A DNA stretch of 64,000 bases from SG8-30 sp963715485 (GTDB taxonomy: Bacteria > Pseudomonadota > Gammaproteobacteria > Steroidobacterales > Steroidobacteraceae). Position 1 is the stretch's first letter, and each line of letters begins with the position of its first letter. Below, one piece after another: positions 19,789-28,779 of this stretch. The stretch covers positions 620,001-684,000 of the forward strand of contig OY970244.1 of NCBI GenBank assembly GCA_963715485.1. The letters run 5' to 3'. Both the position numbers and the translations under genes were made by a program. Under the pieces are notes generated by a model, which was given only the letters and a program-made list of their open reading frames with translations, was not told the origin of the DNA and ran no database searches.

Positions 19789-21144
19789 GTGAAGTCGAAG
19801 ACGATCCGGGCCGCACAGCGCCCGGCCGCAGCGGTCCTGCTGGCCGCCATCCTGGGATGGTCCGGCGCAACGGCGGGCCAGGAACCGTTCGAGGAGCCCG
19901 AATTCGCGGCGGAAGACGAGGGTCTGGCCGCCGAGGACGAAAGCGACGCCTGGGCGGAAGACGAGACCGCGGACACCTGGGCGGATGACGCCGCGGACGT
20001 CGGCGACGACGTCTTCGATCCCTGGGCCGACGATGCGGACGTGGACGCGGAGGACTGGGCCGAGTGGGCCGACTGGGAGGAGGTTCCCCTGGCCGACGAC
20101 GAGGACTGGTACGGCACCTGGGACGACGACTACTCCGCGGACGATTTCGCCGACGACGTGATCCCGCTCGACGACGAGCTCGACCCGGCCGACACCGAGT
20201 GGGAGGTGGTCGAGGTGTTCGACGATGCCTCGGGCGGCGAGTGGACCGGCGGGGAGGTGGACGACGACTACATGCCGGTGCTCCGCCGGCGACCCAAGCC
20301 AGCGGCGGGCGCCGACGAGGACGTGCCGTACTCCATCGGCGGCAAGGCGGTGCGCGACTACGGCGTGCCGTGGCAGGCCCAGATCTACTACCCCGGCAAG
20401 TCACCGAAGTGGGAGGAAAAGCTGGGCAAGGGTGTTCCCCTCTGGCAGCTGCAGCATTTTTGCGGTGGCACGCTGATCGCCGACGAATGGGTGCTGACGG
20501 CCGCGCACTGCATCGACGACGGCATGGTGAAGAGCGGCTACCGGGTGCGCCTCGGCGCGACGGACATCTCGAAGGACGAGGGCTGGTCCTACAAGATCGA
20601 CCGCATCGTCCGCCACTCGCGCTACGGCGAGAAGGCGCTGCCGAATCCCCCGCCGAACATGTATGCCCACGACATCGCGCTGGTGCACATCGTCGACGAC
20701 CGCAACCTGGGCAGGCGGGACCCGACGAAGATCCGGCCGATCCCGTTGTACGAGGGCAGCGTGCCGGCGCAGGTCGACGTGTCCGGCACGGGCTGGGGCA
20801 AGACGCAGCCGGTCGAGGACAACGTCCCGAGCGCGGTGATGATGCGCGTGGACCTGAAGACCATGGATACGGAGCGCTGCAAGCAGCTGCCGGGCTACGG
20901 GCCGCAGCGCATCCACGGCAAGGTCATCTGCGCGGCCAACCCGAAGCGATCCACCTGCCAGGGCGACAGCGGTGGCGGCGTGACGCTGACCAACGGGGCG
21001 CCCGCCGTGGTCGGCATCGTCAGCTGGGGCAAGAAGCGCTGCAATGGCGACGGCCAGCCGGCGGTGTTCACGCGCGTGGAGAGCTACCGCGACTGGATCC
21101 GGCAGGCCATGAGGCTGCCCCCGACGCAGGGCGCGTTGCCCTGA
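19789..21144 (+). CDS. Exported trypsin-fold serine protease with a very acidic N-terminal region
   Basis: 451 aa from a GTG preceded by AAAGGGGGA. A signal peptide (to about residue 30, TAGQ) is followed by about 130 residues extremely rich in Asp, Glu and Trp (roughly 31-165), then the peptidase S1 domain. The triad is H240 (LTAAHC), D295 (AHDIALVH) and S394 (CQGDSGGG). The residue six before Ser394 is Ser rather than the Asp of trypsin, suggesting non-trypsin specificity. The acidic part could be a propeptide or calcium/surface-binding segment; that is inference. IGGKAVRDYG marks the usual activation-site region. Confidence 0.9.
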   Translation: MKSKTIRAAQRPAAAVLLAAILGWSGATAGQEPFEEPEFAAEDEGLAAEDESDAWAEDETADTWADDAADVGDDVFDPWADDADVDAEDWAEWADWEEVPLADDEDWYGTWDDDYSADDFADDVIPLDDELDPADTEWEVVEVFDDASGGEWTGGEVDDDYMPVLRRRPKPAAGADEDVPYSIGGKAVRDYGVPWQAQIYYPGKSPKWEEKLGKGVPLWQLQHFCGGTLIADEWVLTAAHCIDDGMVKSGYRVRLGATDISKDEGWSYKIDRIVRHSRYGEKALPNPPPNMYAHDIALVHIVDDRNLGRRDPTKIRPIPLYEGSVPAQVDVSGTGWGKTQPVEDNVPSAVMMRVDLKTMDTERCKQLPGYGPQRIHGKVICAANPKRSTCQGDSGGGVTLTNGAPAVVGIVSWGKKRCNGDGQPAVFTRVESYRDWIRQAMRLPPTQGALP

Positions 21145-21162
21145 CGCGGCCCTGAAAACGAC

Positions 21163-21199
21163 TTGCCCGCGGCCGGTGGCATTCACCGGCCGCGGGCAA
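21163..21199. terminator. Strong hairpin between convergent genes
   Basis: A perfect 16-bp stem (TTGCCCGCGGCCGGTG and its complement) with loop GCATT. Read on the minus strand it is followed by CGTTTTC, a short T-run, so it should act as an intrinsic terminator for the lipoprotein gene at 21229. For the protease on the plus strand it lacks a T-run but may still stall polymerase. Confidence 0.75.
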
Positions 21200-21228
21200 C
21201 GGGATCGCGAGGATCCGTCAGGCCTCGA

Positions 21229-21468
21229 TCAGACCTTGTCCGCCTGGGACTGCGACGCGTCCTCCGAGTTCTCCTCGGCCGGCGCCTCGCCTTCGGCAGG
21301 CGCAGCCTCCTCGGCAGGCGCAGCCTCCTCGGCCGGCGGCGCGGTCTGGGCCGGCGGCGGTGGCGGCGGTGCCGCGGCCGGCGCGGGCGCCGCCTCTTCC
21401 TTCTTGCCGCAGGCGGCCAGCAGCGTCGCGGCCACGGCGGCGGCGATCAGGATTCTGGTTCGATCCAT
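21229..21468 (-). CDS. Small Ala/Pro/Glu-rich lipoprotein
   Basis: 79 aa. The signal peptide ends in the lipobox LLAAC (Cys20). The rest is low complexity: a polyproline run, then repeats of AAPAEE and a Ser/Gln-rich end. This is typical of small surface or periplasm-spanning lipoproteins without a fold. The start has GGGGGACTCC upstream on its strand. No specific function can be assigned. Confidence 0.7.
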   Translation of the reverse strand: MDRTRILIAAAVAATLLAACGKKEEAAPAPAAAPPPPPPAQTAPPAEEAAPAEEAAPAEGEAPAEENSEDASQSQADKV

Positions 21469-21519
21469 GGAGTCCCCCTCTCTCGGTGACCCGCGTCGGC
21501 GACACGGGAAGCGCCGAGC

Positions 21520-23460
21520 CTAGACGAACCCGATCGCCTTGAGCAACTGCGCGAAGCGGGGATCGTCGCGCAGCGGGTCGAGGAAGGGGTCGTTGCGCGA
21601 GTAGATGAGCCCGGAGTCCCCGACCTGCAGCGCCCGCTGCAGCGCCTCGACGGCGGCATCCAGCTCGCCCCACTCCGCCAGCACCTGGGCCTGCTGGTAC
21701 AGCGACCGGTCGCCGTGGTGCGCGACCAGGTCGTCCATCGCCTGGTGCGCCGCCGCGCCGTCGCCGAGGCGGCGCTCGACGATGGCGAGTCCCGCGAGCT
21801 GGTGGTCCTCGTGCGGTTCCTGCAGGTATTCCGCGCGTGCCGCGTCCAACTTGCCCTGCATCAGCAATGCGTCGGCGATGGCGCCGTGGGTGCGCGGCAG
21901 CCGCGGGTTCAACTCCAGCGCCTGGCGTACCGGGGGGATCGACCCGGCCCAGTCGCGGGCCGCATAGCGGATCGCGCCGGCCGCCCGGTGGATCAGCGGG
22001 TTGAGCTTGTCCAGCACCAGGGCCCGCTGCATCGCCTCGTCGGCCTCCCGCTCGCGTCCGGTCCGCGCGCAGTACAGCGAGAAGCGGGCGAGCACCGTCG
22101 CCTCGCCGGACCCGAGCTCGCGCGAGCGGTCGAACGGCTCGCGCGCGGCGGACGCGTTCAATTGCACCTGGAACAGGGTGTTGCCCAGCGTCGAATGCGC
22201 GGCGGCCAGGCCCGGGGCCAGCTCGATGGCGCGCCGCGCCGCGGCGATCGCCTCGGCGTAGAGCGGCGCCAGCTCGTCCGCCTGGCCGTACTGGCCGGCA
22301 ATGGCGGTCAGCGAGCGCGAGCGCGCGGCGTGGGCGGCGGCGTAGTCCGGGTCGGCGGTGATCGCGGCATCGAACTGCGACAGGGCCGCGCGCTCGGAAG
22401 CCTCGTCCACGCTCAGGTCGTACAGCGCCCGGCCGCGCAGGTAGGCGTCGTAGGCCTCGATGCTGGCGGTTCCGCCCGTGACGGTCTCATCCTCCGGCGC
22501 CACCTCGCGCGCCAGCGCGCGCGCCACGGTGCCGGCGATCTCGCTCTGCACGGCGAAGATGTCCTCGAGCCCGCGCTCGAACATCTCCGACCAGCGGCTG
22601 AAGCCGGTGGCGCCGTCGACGAGGTCGGCGGTGACGCGCACGATGTTGCCCGAGCGGCGCACGCTGCCGTCCAGCAGGAATGCCACGCCGAGCGCGGCGG
22701 CGATGGTGACGGCGTCCTCCTGCCGGTCGCGGAACTTCGAGGCCGAGGCCTGCGCCATGACCTGCAGGTTGAGGTTGCGCGCCAGCGTGGTGCGCAGCTC
22801 CTCCGACAGGCCGTCCGAGAAGTAGTCCTGGTCGGCATCGCCGCTGAGGTTCTTGAACGGCAGCACGGCCACGCTGTTGCCCAGGCTCGAGGCGCTGCCG
22901 CCGAACCAGCCCTGCCGCCAGCCGAACAGGCCCGCGCCGCCGGCCACCACGGCGCCTGCGGCCGCGAGCAGCACGCCGCGCCGCGAAGCGGTCGCCGCCG
23001 CCGGCTCCGGCCCGGCGGGCCTGGCAGGCGATGCCTGCGTTCCGGCCGCCTCGACGGCGCGCGCGATCGCCAGCACCTCGGCGGCGCCGGGGTCACCCTT
23101 CCAGCCGGACAGGTCGATGACGTGGTACTGGCCGAAGCCGAGCGGTGCCTTGGTGCCGTCCAGCGTGACCGGGACGAGCTTGCGCAGGCCGCGGCCGCGG
23201 GACGCCTCGTCGAGCACCCAGTCCGAGCTGACCGAAGCCCGGGACCAGAGCACGACGACGGCTTTGCTCGCCTCGAGGGCGGCCTCGATCGACTTGGCGA
23301 AAGCGGCGCCGCCCTCGATGTGGCTGTCCCACCAGACGTGGATCCCGGCCTGTTCCAGCGCCGCAACCAGCTCCGCCGCCCGCGCCTTGTTCTCCCGCGC
23401 GTAGCTCAGGAACGCAGTCGGGTGCTGCCGCGCGGCGGATTCCTCTTCCTGGCCGGACAC
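21520..23460 (-). CDS. TIR domain - transmembrane - TolB/FlgO-like - TPR protein, copy 1
   Basis: 646 aa from GTG 23460 with GAGGGG upstream. Residues 14-125 form a TIR-type domain: AFLSYARENK, HVWWDSHIEGG, then VVVLWSRASVSSDWVLDEASRG, where W81 and E85 fit the conserved W-x3-E region containing the NADase glutamate of active TIR domains. One membrane helix lies at about 161-181. A TolB/FlgO-like segment follows (SVAVLPFKNLSGDADQDYFSDGLSEELR), then about ten TPR-like units to the C-terminus. The layout mirrors CadC-type sensors, with TIR replacing the DNA-binding domain. It is divergent from a SLATT-like gene. A close paralogue lies at 29259-31484. Function unknown; signalling or defence is plausible. 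Confidence 0.85.
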   Translation of the reverse strand: MSGQEEESAARQHPTAFLSYARENKARAAELVAALEQAGIHVWWDSHIEGGAAFAKSIEAALEASKAVVVLWSRASVSSDWVLDEASRGRGLRKLVPVTLDGTKAPLGFGQYHVIDLSGWKGDPGAAEVLAIARAVEAAGTQASPARPAGPEPAAATASRRGVLLAAAGAVVAGGAGLFGWRQGWFGGSASSLGNSVAVLPFKNLSGDADQDYFSDGLSEELRTTLARNLNLQVMAQASASKFRDRQEDAVTIAAALGVAFLLDGSVRRSGNIVRVTADLVDGATGFSRWSEMFERGLEDIFAVQSEIAGTVARALAREVAPEDETVTGGTASIEAYDAYLRGRALYDLSVDEASERAALSQFDAAITADPDYAAAHAARSRSLTAIAGQYGQADELAPLYAEAIAAARRAIELAPGLAAAHSTLGNTLFQVQLNASAAREPFDRSRELGSGEATVLARFSLYCARTGREREADEAMQRALVLDKLNPLIHRAAGAIRYAARDWAGSIPPVRQALELNPRLPRTHGAIADALLMQGKLDAARAEYLQEPHEDHQLAGLAIVERRLGDGAAAHQAMDDLVAHHGDRSLYQQAQVLAEWGELDAAVEALQRALQVGDSGLIYSRNDPFLDPLRDDPRFAQLLKAIGFV

Positions 23461-23601
23461 CGTGATGGATCCCCTCCGTGGCGGCCCCGGGCGGGGCGTG
23501 GGTGGGCAGGCTACCTCGGCACCTGTCCGGCCGCAAACCGTCACGAGTGGAGGCGGGCGAGGTACGATCAGGAGGGGAACGGTCCAGGGGGAGGCATCGC
23601 G

Positions 23602-25393
23602 ATGCCGGAAAGCGACCGCATGCGCGCGAATGCCCGCGCCGCGACAGGCGGCCGCGAGGCCGCCCCGCAGCTGGCTCCCGTGTTCGCGGTACTGGTGGTG
23701 GAGGGCGACAATGCCCGGCGCGCCACCGGCCACAGCCTGCAGGCCGCCGTCACGCAGCTCGTGCAGGACCTGCGCCGGCATCTCGCGCGCCTGGCGCAGG
23801 ACGCGCCCGCGGTGTACGGGCCGGGCGCGGGAGCGCGCACCGTGCTGCGCGTGGTGGCGACCGAGGCCGGGGGCGAGCCGGGGCTCGCCGCGCGCGTCTC
23901 CGCCTCGCTCGGTTTCCCGCTGCACCGCGTGTCCACCGACCCGGCGGTGCCCGACCTGTTCGCCACCGACGAGCGCAGCGTCATCGTCGGCGACGACCCG
24001 GCCACTGCCGCCGCGACCAGCGGCGTCAGCCTCGTGCAGGAGGCGGCACTGGCCTTCAGCGATCTCCTGCTGATGACCTGGGACGGCCGCAGCCTCGGGC
24101 CCCACACGCACCTGATGCGCGAGGCGGCAGTCTGCGGCAAGGCGGTCGCCTGGGTCGACCTCGACGGCGATGTCCGGCTGCTCGAGGGCGGCCAGCTGAA
24201 CGAGGTCACCCGCCACCTGCTGCGCGCCGGGCATCCGACCGCCGGGATGCTGGCAGCGCTGTTCTCGCCGCTGACGAACGCGGCGCTGAACGAGGCGCTG
24301 GCGCAGGTCGCCAACCCGCGCGCCGGCAAGGACCGTGATCATTTCGGCACCAGCCTCGGTCGCTACTTCACCCAGCCGCCGCCACACGGCCTGGCCGCCC
24401 GGCTCAGCGGGCGGCTGCATACGCTGGTCGGGCGCGCGCTGACCTCCTCGCGCAGTGCACCGCCGCCGCACGACCCGCCGCATACGCCCGGCGACGAGGC
24501 CGCGATCGTGCCGGCCGTCGCTGCAGTCGCGCAAGCGCTGGTCCAGCCGCCAGGCGCGCCATGCCGCCGGCGCGGTGCGCGATGCCGGCTGGGTGCTGTG
24601 GCTGTTCTCGCCGGTGGCCGTGTTCGCCGCGGCGGCAGGCGCCATCGAGCTCTGGATCGCACCTGGCAGCCAGGCCTGGGTGGTCGTGGAACTCGCGGCG
24701 CTGGCGCTGATCACGCTGCTGGTGCTGTTCGCGAAACGCCGGGACTGGCACGGGCAATGGCTGCAGCATCGATTCGTGGCCGAGCAGCTGCGCTACCAGC
24801 AGCTCGCCTATCCGCTGCTGACGTTCCTGCCCGTCTTCACGCGGGCGATGCCGGTGCGGCCCGAGTCGTGGCTGCTGCGTCGCTCGCTGGTGGAGGCCGG
24901 CCTGCCCGGCGGCGAGGGTGGAGGGCCTTTCGTGGCCGACGAGCGACTGCGCGAGCGGCGCGACCATGTGCTGGCCGCGATCCAGGGCCAGATTGCCTAC
25001 CACGCGGCAAAGCACCACGGCCTCGAGCGGATGAAGAATCGGCTCGAGCGCTTCGCCACCGGGGCCTTCGTCCTGACCGCGCTGGCGGCTTCCTCGCACC
25101 TGTTCGTGCACTGGCACTGGGTGGTGCTGTTCACGACGACGCTGCCGGCGATGGCTGCGGCCGCGCACGGCATCCTCTCGAGCCTCGAGGTCAAGCGGCT
25201 CGCCTCGCAGTCGCGCGGCGCGCAGGTCCGCCTGGAGACCCTGCGCGAGGCCCTGCTGGGCGTGCCGCTCGATGCACCGGATGCCTGGCCGAGGGTCCGC
25301 TACCTGGTCGAACAGGCCTTGCGGACCATGTCCGACGACGCCGAGCAGTGGCGCGAACTGGTCGATCATCACGCCGTGGACCTGCCGGCGTGA
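23602..25393 (+). CDS. Two-part protein: nucleotide-sensor-like N-terminus (SLOG/TIR-like) and SLATT/DUF4231-like membrane C-terminus, one frameshift
   Basis: About 597 aa from ATG 23602 (MPESDRMRANAR). Residues 25-200 look like an alpha/beta Rossmann-type sensor (FAVLVVEGDNARR, FSDLLLMTWDGRS, MREAAVCGKAVAWV). This pattern resembles SLOG-like domains, but the assignment is tentative. The frame breaks near 24548 and continues RQARHAAGAVRDAGWVLWLF. The C-terminus has two membrane hairpins, LRYQQLAYPLL between them, and helical HHGLERMKNRLERF, reminiscent of SLATT/DUF4231 pore-forming effectors. The stop overlaps the next gene by 3 bp (GTGA). Confidence 0.65.
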
Positions 25394-25827
25394 ACCGGCT
25401 GCTGACCACGCTGGAAGGACTACAGGGTGCGCGGCTCGCGCGGAGGCGCCCGGTGGAGGTCGCGGTCCGGTTCGCCACCGTGGACGGTACCTGCGACACG
25501 CTCGAGGGGCCCGTGCGATACCGGCAGGGCGATGCGCTGATCGAGGGCGCGCCGGGCGATCGCTGGCCGGTGCGGCGCCAGATCTTCAAGGATCGTTTCC
25601 GTCCCGTGCAAGGCACGGCGCCGATGCAGGACGGCACCTATGTGCGGACCGTCGAGACCGTGCGCGTGCTGCAGCTGACCGAGCCGGCGCACGTTGAACT
25701 CTCCGAAGGGCGCGGCACCCTGCAAGGCCGGCCCGGCGACTGGGCCGTCGAGCGCGCGCGTGGCAGGGTGTCGATCGTCGCGCGCGAGGTGTTCCCGCAG
25801 CGCTACGACCTCATCGGGCGTGGCTGA
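25390..25827 (+). CDS. PGDYG-like domain protein
   Basis: 145 aa, GTG start inside the stop of the SLATT-like gene, so translation is coupled. It contains YRQGDALIEGAPGDRWPVRRQIFKDRF and a second copy-like LQGRPGDWAVERARG with EVFPQRYDLI. These match the PGDxx pattern of the PGDYG family, which is often met next to TIR/SLOG/SLATT genes in conflict systems. It is probably a small beta-rich cytoplasmic partner. Family membership is judged by eye only. Confidence 0.65.
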   Translation: MNRLLTTLEGLQGARLARRRPVEVAVRFATVDGTCDTLEGPVRYRQGDALIEGAPGDRWPVRRQIFKDRFRPVQGTAPMQDGTYVRTVETVRVLQLTEPAHVELSEGRGTLQGRPGDWAVERARGRVSIVAREVFPQRYDLIGRG

Positions 25828-25836
25828 GGCGGCCGC

Positions 25837-26379
25837 CTAGAACAGGTAGCCGAGCAGGTCGACCGTTCCTTCGGGCCAGGGCCGCGCGGTCAACGGCTTG
25901 ACCATCAACTCGTCCACCGGCTCCTCCGCCATTCCCAGGCTGGTGTGCTCGTGGATCCTGAGCCAGCGCAACGGGTTGTCCGCGCGTCCGTAGCCGTGAC
26001 GCTCGTAAAGGCGACGATCGGTGGTGAACAGCACCAGGAACTCGATGCCGTGCTGCCTGCCCAGCTGCTCGACGTGATCCAGCATGCGGCCGGCCATGCC
26101 CCTGCCACGGGCGTCCGGTGCCACGCACAGGTCGATGATGCCGAGGAGCGTGGCCGGTCCCGTGGACGTGCCGATGGCGCGGTATTCCAGCCCGAGCTGG
26201 CCCAGCAGCCGGTCTCCCTCCGAGGCCAGCAGGCGCCGGGCCGGGACCTGCTTGAAGTAGTTCCGGTGACGCGTGTGTTCCCAGTCCGGGAAGCAGGCCG
26301 CGAGCAGCCGGCGGATGTCCTCCGCGCGCTGGCGACCGAGGCCGAGTTCGTCGACAAGCGTGAGGTCCACTGCGCCCAC
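25837..26379 (-). CDS. GNAT-family N-acetyltransferase
   Basis: 180 aa from GTG 26379, 3 bp after the srkA stop. The acetyl-CoA-binding motif A is LCVAPDARGRGMAGRMLDHVE. Upstream, HRNYFKQVPARRLLASEGDRLLGQLGLEYR is the conserved N-terminal lobe of a group resembling NodA-like/GNAT proteins. It sits at the end of the srkA transcription unit. The substrate is unknown. Confidence 0.85.
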   Translation of the reverse strand: MGAVDLTLVDELGLGRQRAEDIRRLLAACFPDWEHTRHRNYFKQVPARRLLASEGDRLLGQLGLEYRAIGTSTGPATLLGIIDLCVAPDARGRGMAGRMLDHVEQLGRQHGIEFLVLFTTDRRLYERHGYGRADNPLRWLRIHEHTSLGMAEEPVDELMVKPLTARPWPEGTVDLLGYLF

Positions 26380-26382
26380 CCG

Positions 26383-27384
26383 TCACTCCCGTTCGAGCGC
26401 CCAGTACTGCTCTTCCAGCTCTGCGGCGTGGCGCTCCCAGTAGGTGGCGTCGGCGAACCAGGGAAAGGCCTTGGGGAATGCCGGGTCGTCCCAGCGCCGC
26501 GCCAGCCATGCCGCGTAGTGGATCATCCGCAGCGCGCGAAGCGGCTCGATCAGCCGCACCTCGCGGTAGTCGAAGTCGGCGAATTGCTGGTAGCCCTCGA
26601 GGAAGTCGTCGAGCTGGCTGCGCATCTCCTCTGCGCTGCCGGCCAGCAGCATCCACAGGTCCTGGACGGCCGGGCCCATCATGCAGTCGTCGAGGTCCAC
26701 GAAGTGGGGACCGGCCGGCGTCCACAGCACGTTGTTGCGGTGGCAGTCGCCGTGGATGCGCAGGTAGCGGGGCGTGCCCACGTCCTCGAAGGCCGCCTCG
26801 ACGCGATCCAGCAGCTCGCCGGCGATGCGCTCGTAGCGGTGGGCGACGTAGTCCGGGATCCGGCCGGAATCGAGCAGGTACTCCATGCTGTCCCGGCCCA
26901 TCGCCTCGGGCGACAGCGACGGCCGGTGCTGGAAGCGCTGCCGTCCGCCGATCAGGTGGATGCGCCCGAGGAAGCGCCCCATCCATTCGCGCTCGTCCTT
27001 CGTGCCGAGCTCGGGCCACTGCCCGCCGCGACGCGGGTACAGGGCGAAGCGGAAGCCGGCGTGGTGCAGCAGCGACCCGGCGCGGCCCGATCCCGCCCCG
27101 TCGCCCGGGGGGCTCCCGATGACGATCGGCGCGATGACCGGGATCTCCGCGGCGGCGAGCTCCAGCGCGAAGGCGTGCTCCTCGGCGATCGCCTCGTCCG
27201 TCCAGCGACCCGGGCGGTAGAACTTGGCGACGATCGGTTCGCCGTCCTCGATGCCGACCTGGTAGACACGGTTCTCGTAGCTGCCCAGCGCCAGGATCCG
27301 CCCGTCGCTCAGGTACCCGGCGGACTCCACCGCATCGAGGATGACCTCCGGCGTCAGCCGATCGAACGGATGCTCCGTCACCAC
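26383..27384 (-). CDS. srkA: Stress response kinase SrkA (YihE-type Ser/Thr protein kinase)
   Basis: 333 aa from GTG 27384. The aminoglycoside-phosphotransferase-like kinase fold is clear: YENRVYQVG and VAKFYRPGRW (ATP-binding lysine), the catalytic loop IHGDCHRNN and the metal motif FVDLDDCMMGPAVQDLW. The SrkA family counteracts MazF-type and stress-induced death in Escherichia coli. The start codon abuts a G-rich repeat copy at 27385, leaving the ribosome-binding region inside the repeat. The N-terminal MVTEHPFDRLTPEVILDAVES agrees with homologues, so the start seems right. Confidence 0.92.
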   Translation of the reverse strand: MVTEHPFDRLTPEVILDAVESAGYLSDGRILALGSYENRVYQVGIEDGEPIVAKFYRPGRWTDEAIAEEHAFALELAAAEIPVIAPIVIGSPPGDGAGSGRAGSLLHHAGFRFALYPRRGGQWPELGTKDEREWMGRFLGRIHLIGGRQRFQHRPSLSPEAMGRDSMEYLLDSGRIPDYVAHRYERIAGELLDRVEAAFEDVGTPRYLRIHGDCHRNNVLWTPAGPHFVDLDDCMMGPAVQDLWMLLAGSAEEMRSQLDDFLEGYQQFADFDYREVRLIEPLRALRMIHYAAWLARRWDDPAFPKAFPWFADATYWERHAAELEEQYWALERE

Positions 27385-27420
27385 GGTGCCGGGTCGGGGG
27401 TTTCGGGGTTTCTGGGTTTC
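27385..27420 (+). repeat. G-rich intergenic repeat, copy D
   Basis: It reads GGTGCCGGGTCGGGGGTTTC, then GGGGTTTCTGGGTTTC. It fills the whole interval between the DUF2442 stop (27421) and the srkA start (27384), so the C-rich complement would be the srkA leader. Confidence 0.85.
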
Positions 27421-27656
27421 TTATGGCGCGGACACCAGGGGAAAGCGCCGGGATCGCGGATCGACTCGACGGAAAGGTCGATGTCGAGTTCGGGCCAGTG
27501 GAGGTGGTGCGGGGCCGGACGCTCGACGCAGTGATCTGGCCGATCGTGCGCTTCGAAACCAGGGGAACTTCTCGAAAGGGACCAGCTCCTCGCCGTCAGG
27601 AGCAACCAGAAGCCGTGCGGCGAGACGTTGGAAACCTCAACCGCCGAAGTGTCCAT
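27421..27656 (-). CDS. DUF2442 family protein, several small frameshifts
   Basis: About 78 aa. It starts MDTSAVEVSNVSPHGFWLLL, then in shifting frames DGEELVPFEKFPWFR, ITA, RPAPHHLHWPELDIDLSVES and FPLVSAP to a TAA at 27421-27423. These are the successive conserved blocks of DUF2442. At least three single-base indels separate them. DUF2442 genes regularly follow DUF4160 genes, as here, in putative toxin-antitoxin-like pairs. The start lies inside the end of the DUF4160 gene. Confidence 0.7.
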
Positions 27657-27868
27657 GCACCGCGGATTTCATCGGCGTGACTCTCGACCAGTGAACGCGC
27701 AGCCCCGAGCTGCTGCGGGATAGCCCCTGATTCTGCGCCAGGGCTATTCGTGGCTCAAGCCAGAACTTCGCTTCCCCGTCAGGGCACTGCACATGCACGT
27801 GGATCCGATCCTCTTCGGGAGAAGAAGAAGCGGAATGCGCCATGGCGGAAAACCGTGGGACTCATCAT
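27637..27868 (-). CDS. DUF4160 family protein, frameshifted
   Basis: About 77 aa. Its blocks: MMSPTVFRHGAFRFFF, then REEDRIHVHVQCPDGEAKFW and LEPRIALAQNQGLS, then in another frame SLVESHADEIRGAW, then HFGG. These are diagnostic of DUF4160, broken by single-base indels near 27815, 27705 and 27660. The ATG at 27866-27868 overlaps the stop of the SDR gene (ATGA), so it is coupled to an unrelated reductase. The DUF4160/DUF2442 pair is a presumed toxin-antitoxin-like module with no proven activity. Confidence 0.7.
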
Positions 27869-28779
27869 CGCCAGGTGCCAGAGCGGCTGTCATCCCCGTG
27901 ATTCAGGTGCTCAAGCCCCAGCCCCAGGGCTTTCCCCAGCACCGCATCGGCCCACCGGTCCGGCAGCATCGAGATGACCTTCTGCACCGACGAGTCGCGG
28001 CCCATGCGGTAGCGCGTGCGCGGCTTCGATGCGGTGAACGCGTGGACCACCGCGCGCGTGACCACCTCGGCCGGCGAGGCGCGGCGCTCGGACATCGCCG
28101 CCGCCTTGCGCAGCGCTGCGATCAGCGGGCCGTAGTGCTCGATCACCTGCGGCGGCCAGCCGCGCTGCACCTCATCGGCATCGCGCTGGCCCTTCTGCCA
28201 GATGTCGGTGGCGATCGCGCCCGGCTCCAGCAGCGAGACCTCGATCCCCCAGGGCTTCAGCTCGCGCCGCAGCGAGTCGCTGAACGCCTCCATCGCGTGC
28301 TTGGACATCGCATACGGCGCGAGCCCCGGCAGCGCGATGAACCCCGCCACCGAGCCGGTGGTCACGATTCGCCCCCGCGCGCGGCGCAGCAGCGGGATCA
28401 TCGCCTGCGTCACGGCCACCTGGCCGACGACGTTCACCTCGAGCTGGTGTCGCAGGCCTTCCAGGCCGAGGTGCTCGATGGGACCGTTGACGCTGATGCC
28501 GGCATTGTTGAACAGCCCCCACAGGCCGGCCTCGCCGAGTTCGCGATCGAGTCGCTGTGCCGCGGCGCGGACCTGCTCCGCATCCGTCACGTCCAGCGTC
28601 AGTGTCTCGAGGCGCGCCCTCGCGGCCTCGGGCACCTGCTCGCGCAGCGCGACGGCGGCCGCGTCATTGCGAACGCCGGCGAACACGTGAAAGCCCTGCT
28701 CGAGCAGCGCCAGTGCCGCGGCCCGGCCGATGCCGGTGGAGGCGCCGGTGACCAGGATGGACCGGTCCGGTCCGTTCAC
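27865..28779 (-). CDS. Short-chain dehydrogenase/reductase
   Basis: 304 aa from GTG 28779, overlapping the stop of the upstream lipoprotein gene. Classical SDR: cofactor loop VTGASTGIGRAAA, NNAGISVNGP, the catalytic Ser in TTGSVAGFIALPG and Tyr/Lys in YAMSKHAMEAF. The basic residue in GVRND suggests NADPH. The longer frame up to 29118 is not used. It lies in a unit lipoprotein-SDR-DUF4160-DUF2442. Substrate unknown. Confidence 0.9.
   Translation of the reverse strand: MNGPDRSILVTGASTGIGRAAALALLEQGFHVFAGVRNDAAAVALREQVPEAARARLETLTLDVTDAEQVRAAAQRLDRELGEAGLWGLFNNAGISVNGPIEHLGLEGLRHQLEVNVVGQVAVTQAMIPLLRRARGRIVTTGSVAGFIALPGLAPYAMSKHAMEAFSDSLRRELKPWGIEVSLLEPGAIATDIWQKGQRDADEVQRGWPPQVIEHYGPLIAALRKAAAMSERRASPAEVVTRAVVHAFTASKPRTRYRMGRDSSVQKVISMLPDRWADAVLGKALGLGLEHLNHGDDSRSGTWR

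Noticed and set aside
23568..24714. Long minus-strand frames opposite the SLOG/SLATT-like gene
   Set aside because: No recognisable motifs and no ribosome sites; the plus strand gives a coherent protein continuing after one frameshift.
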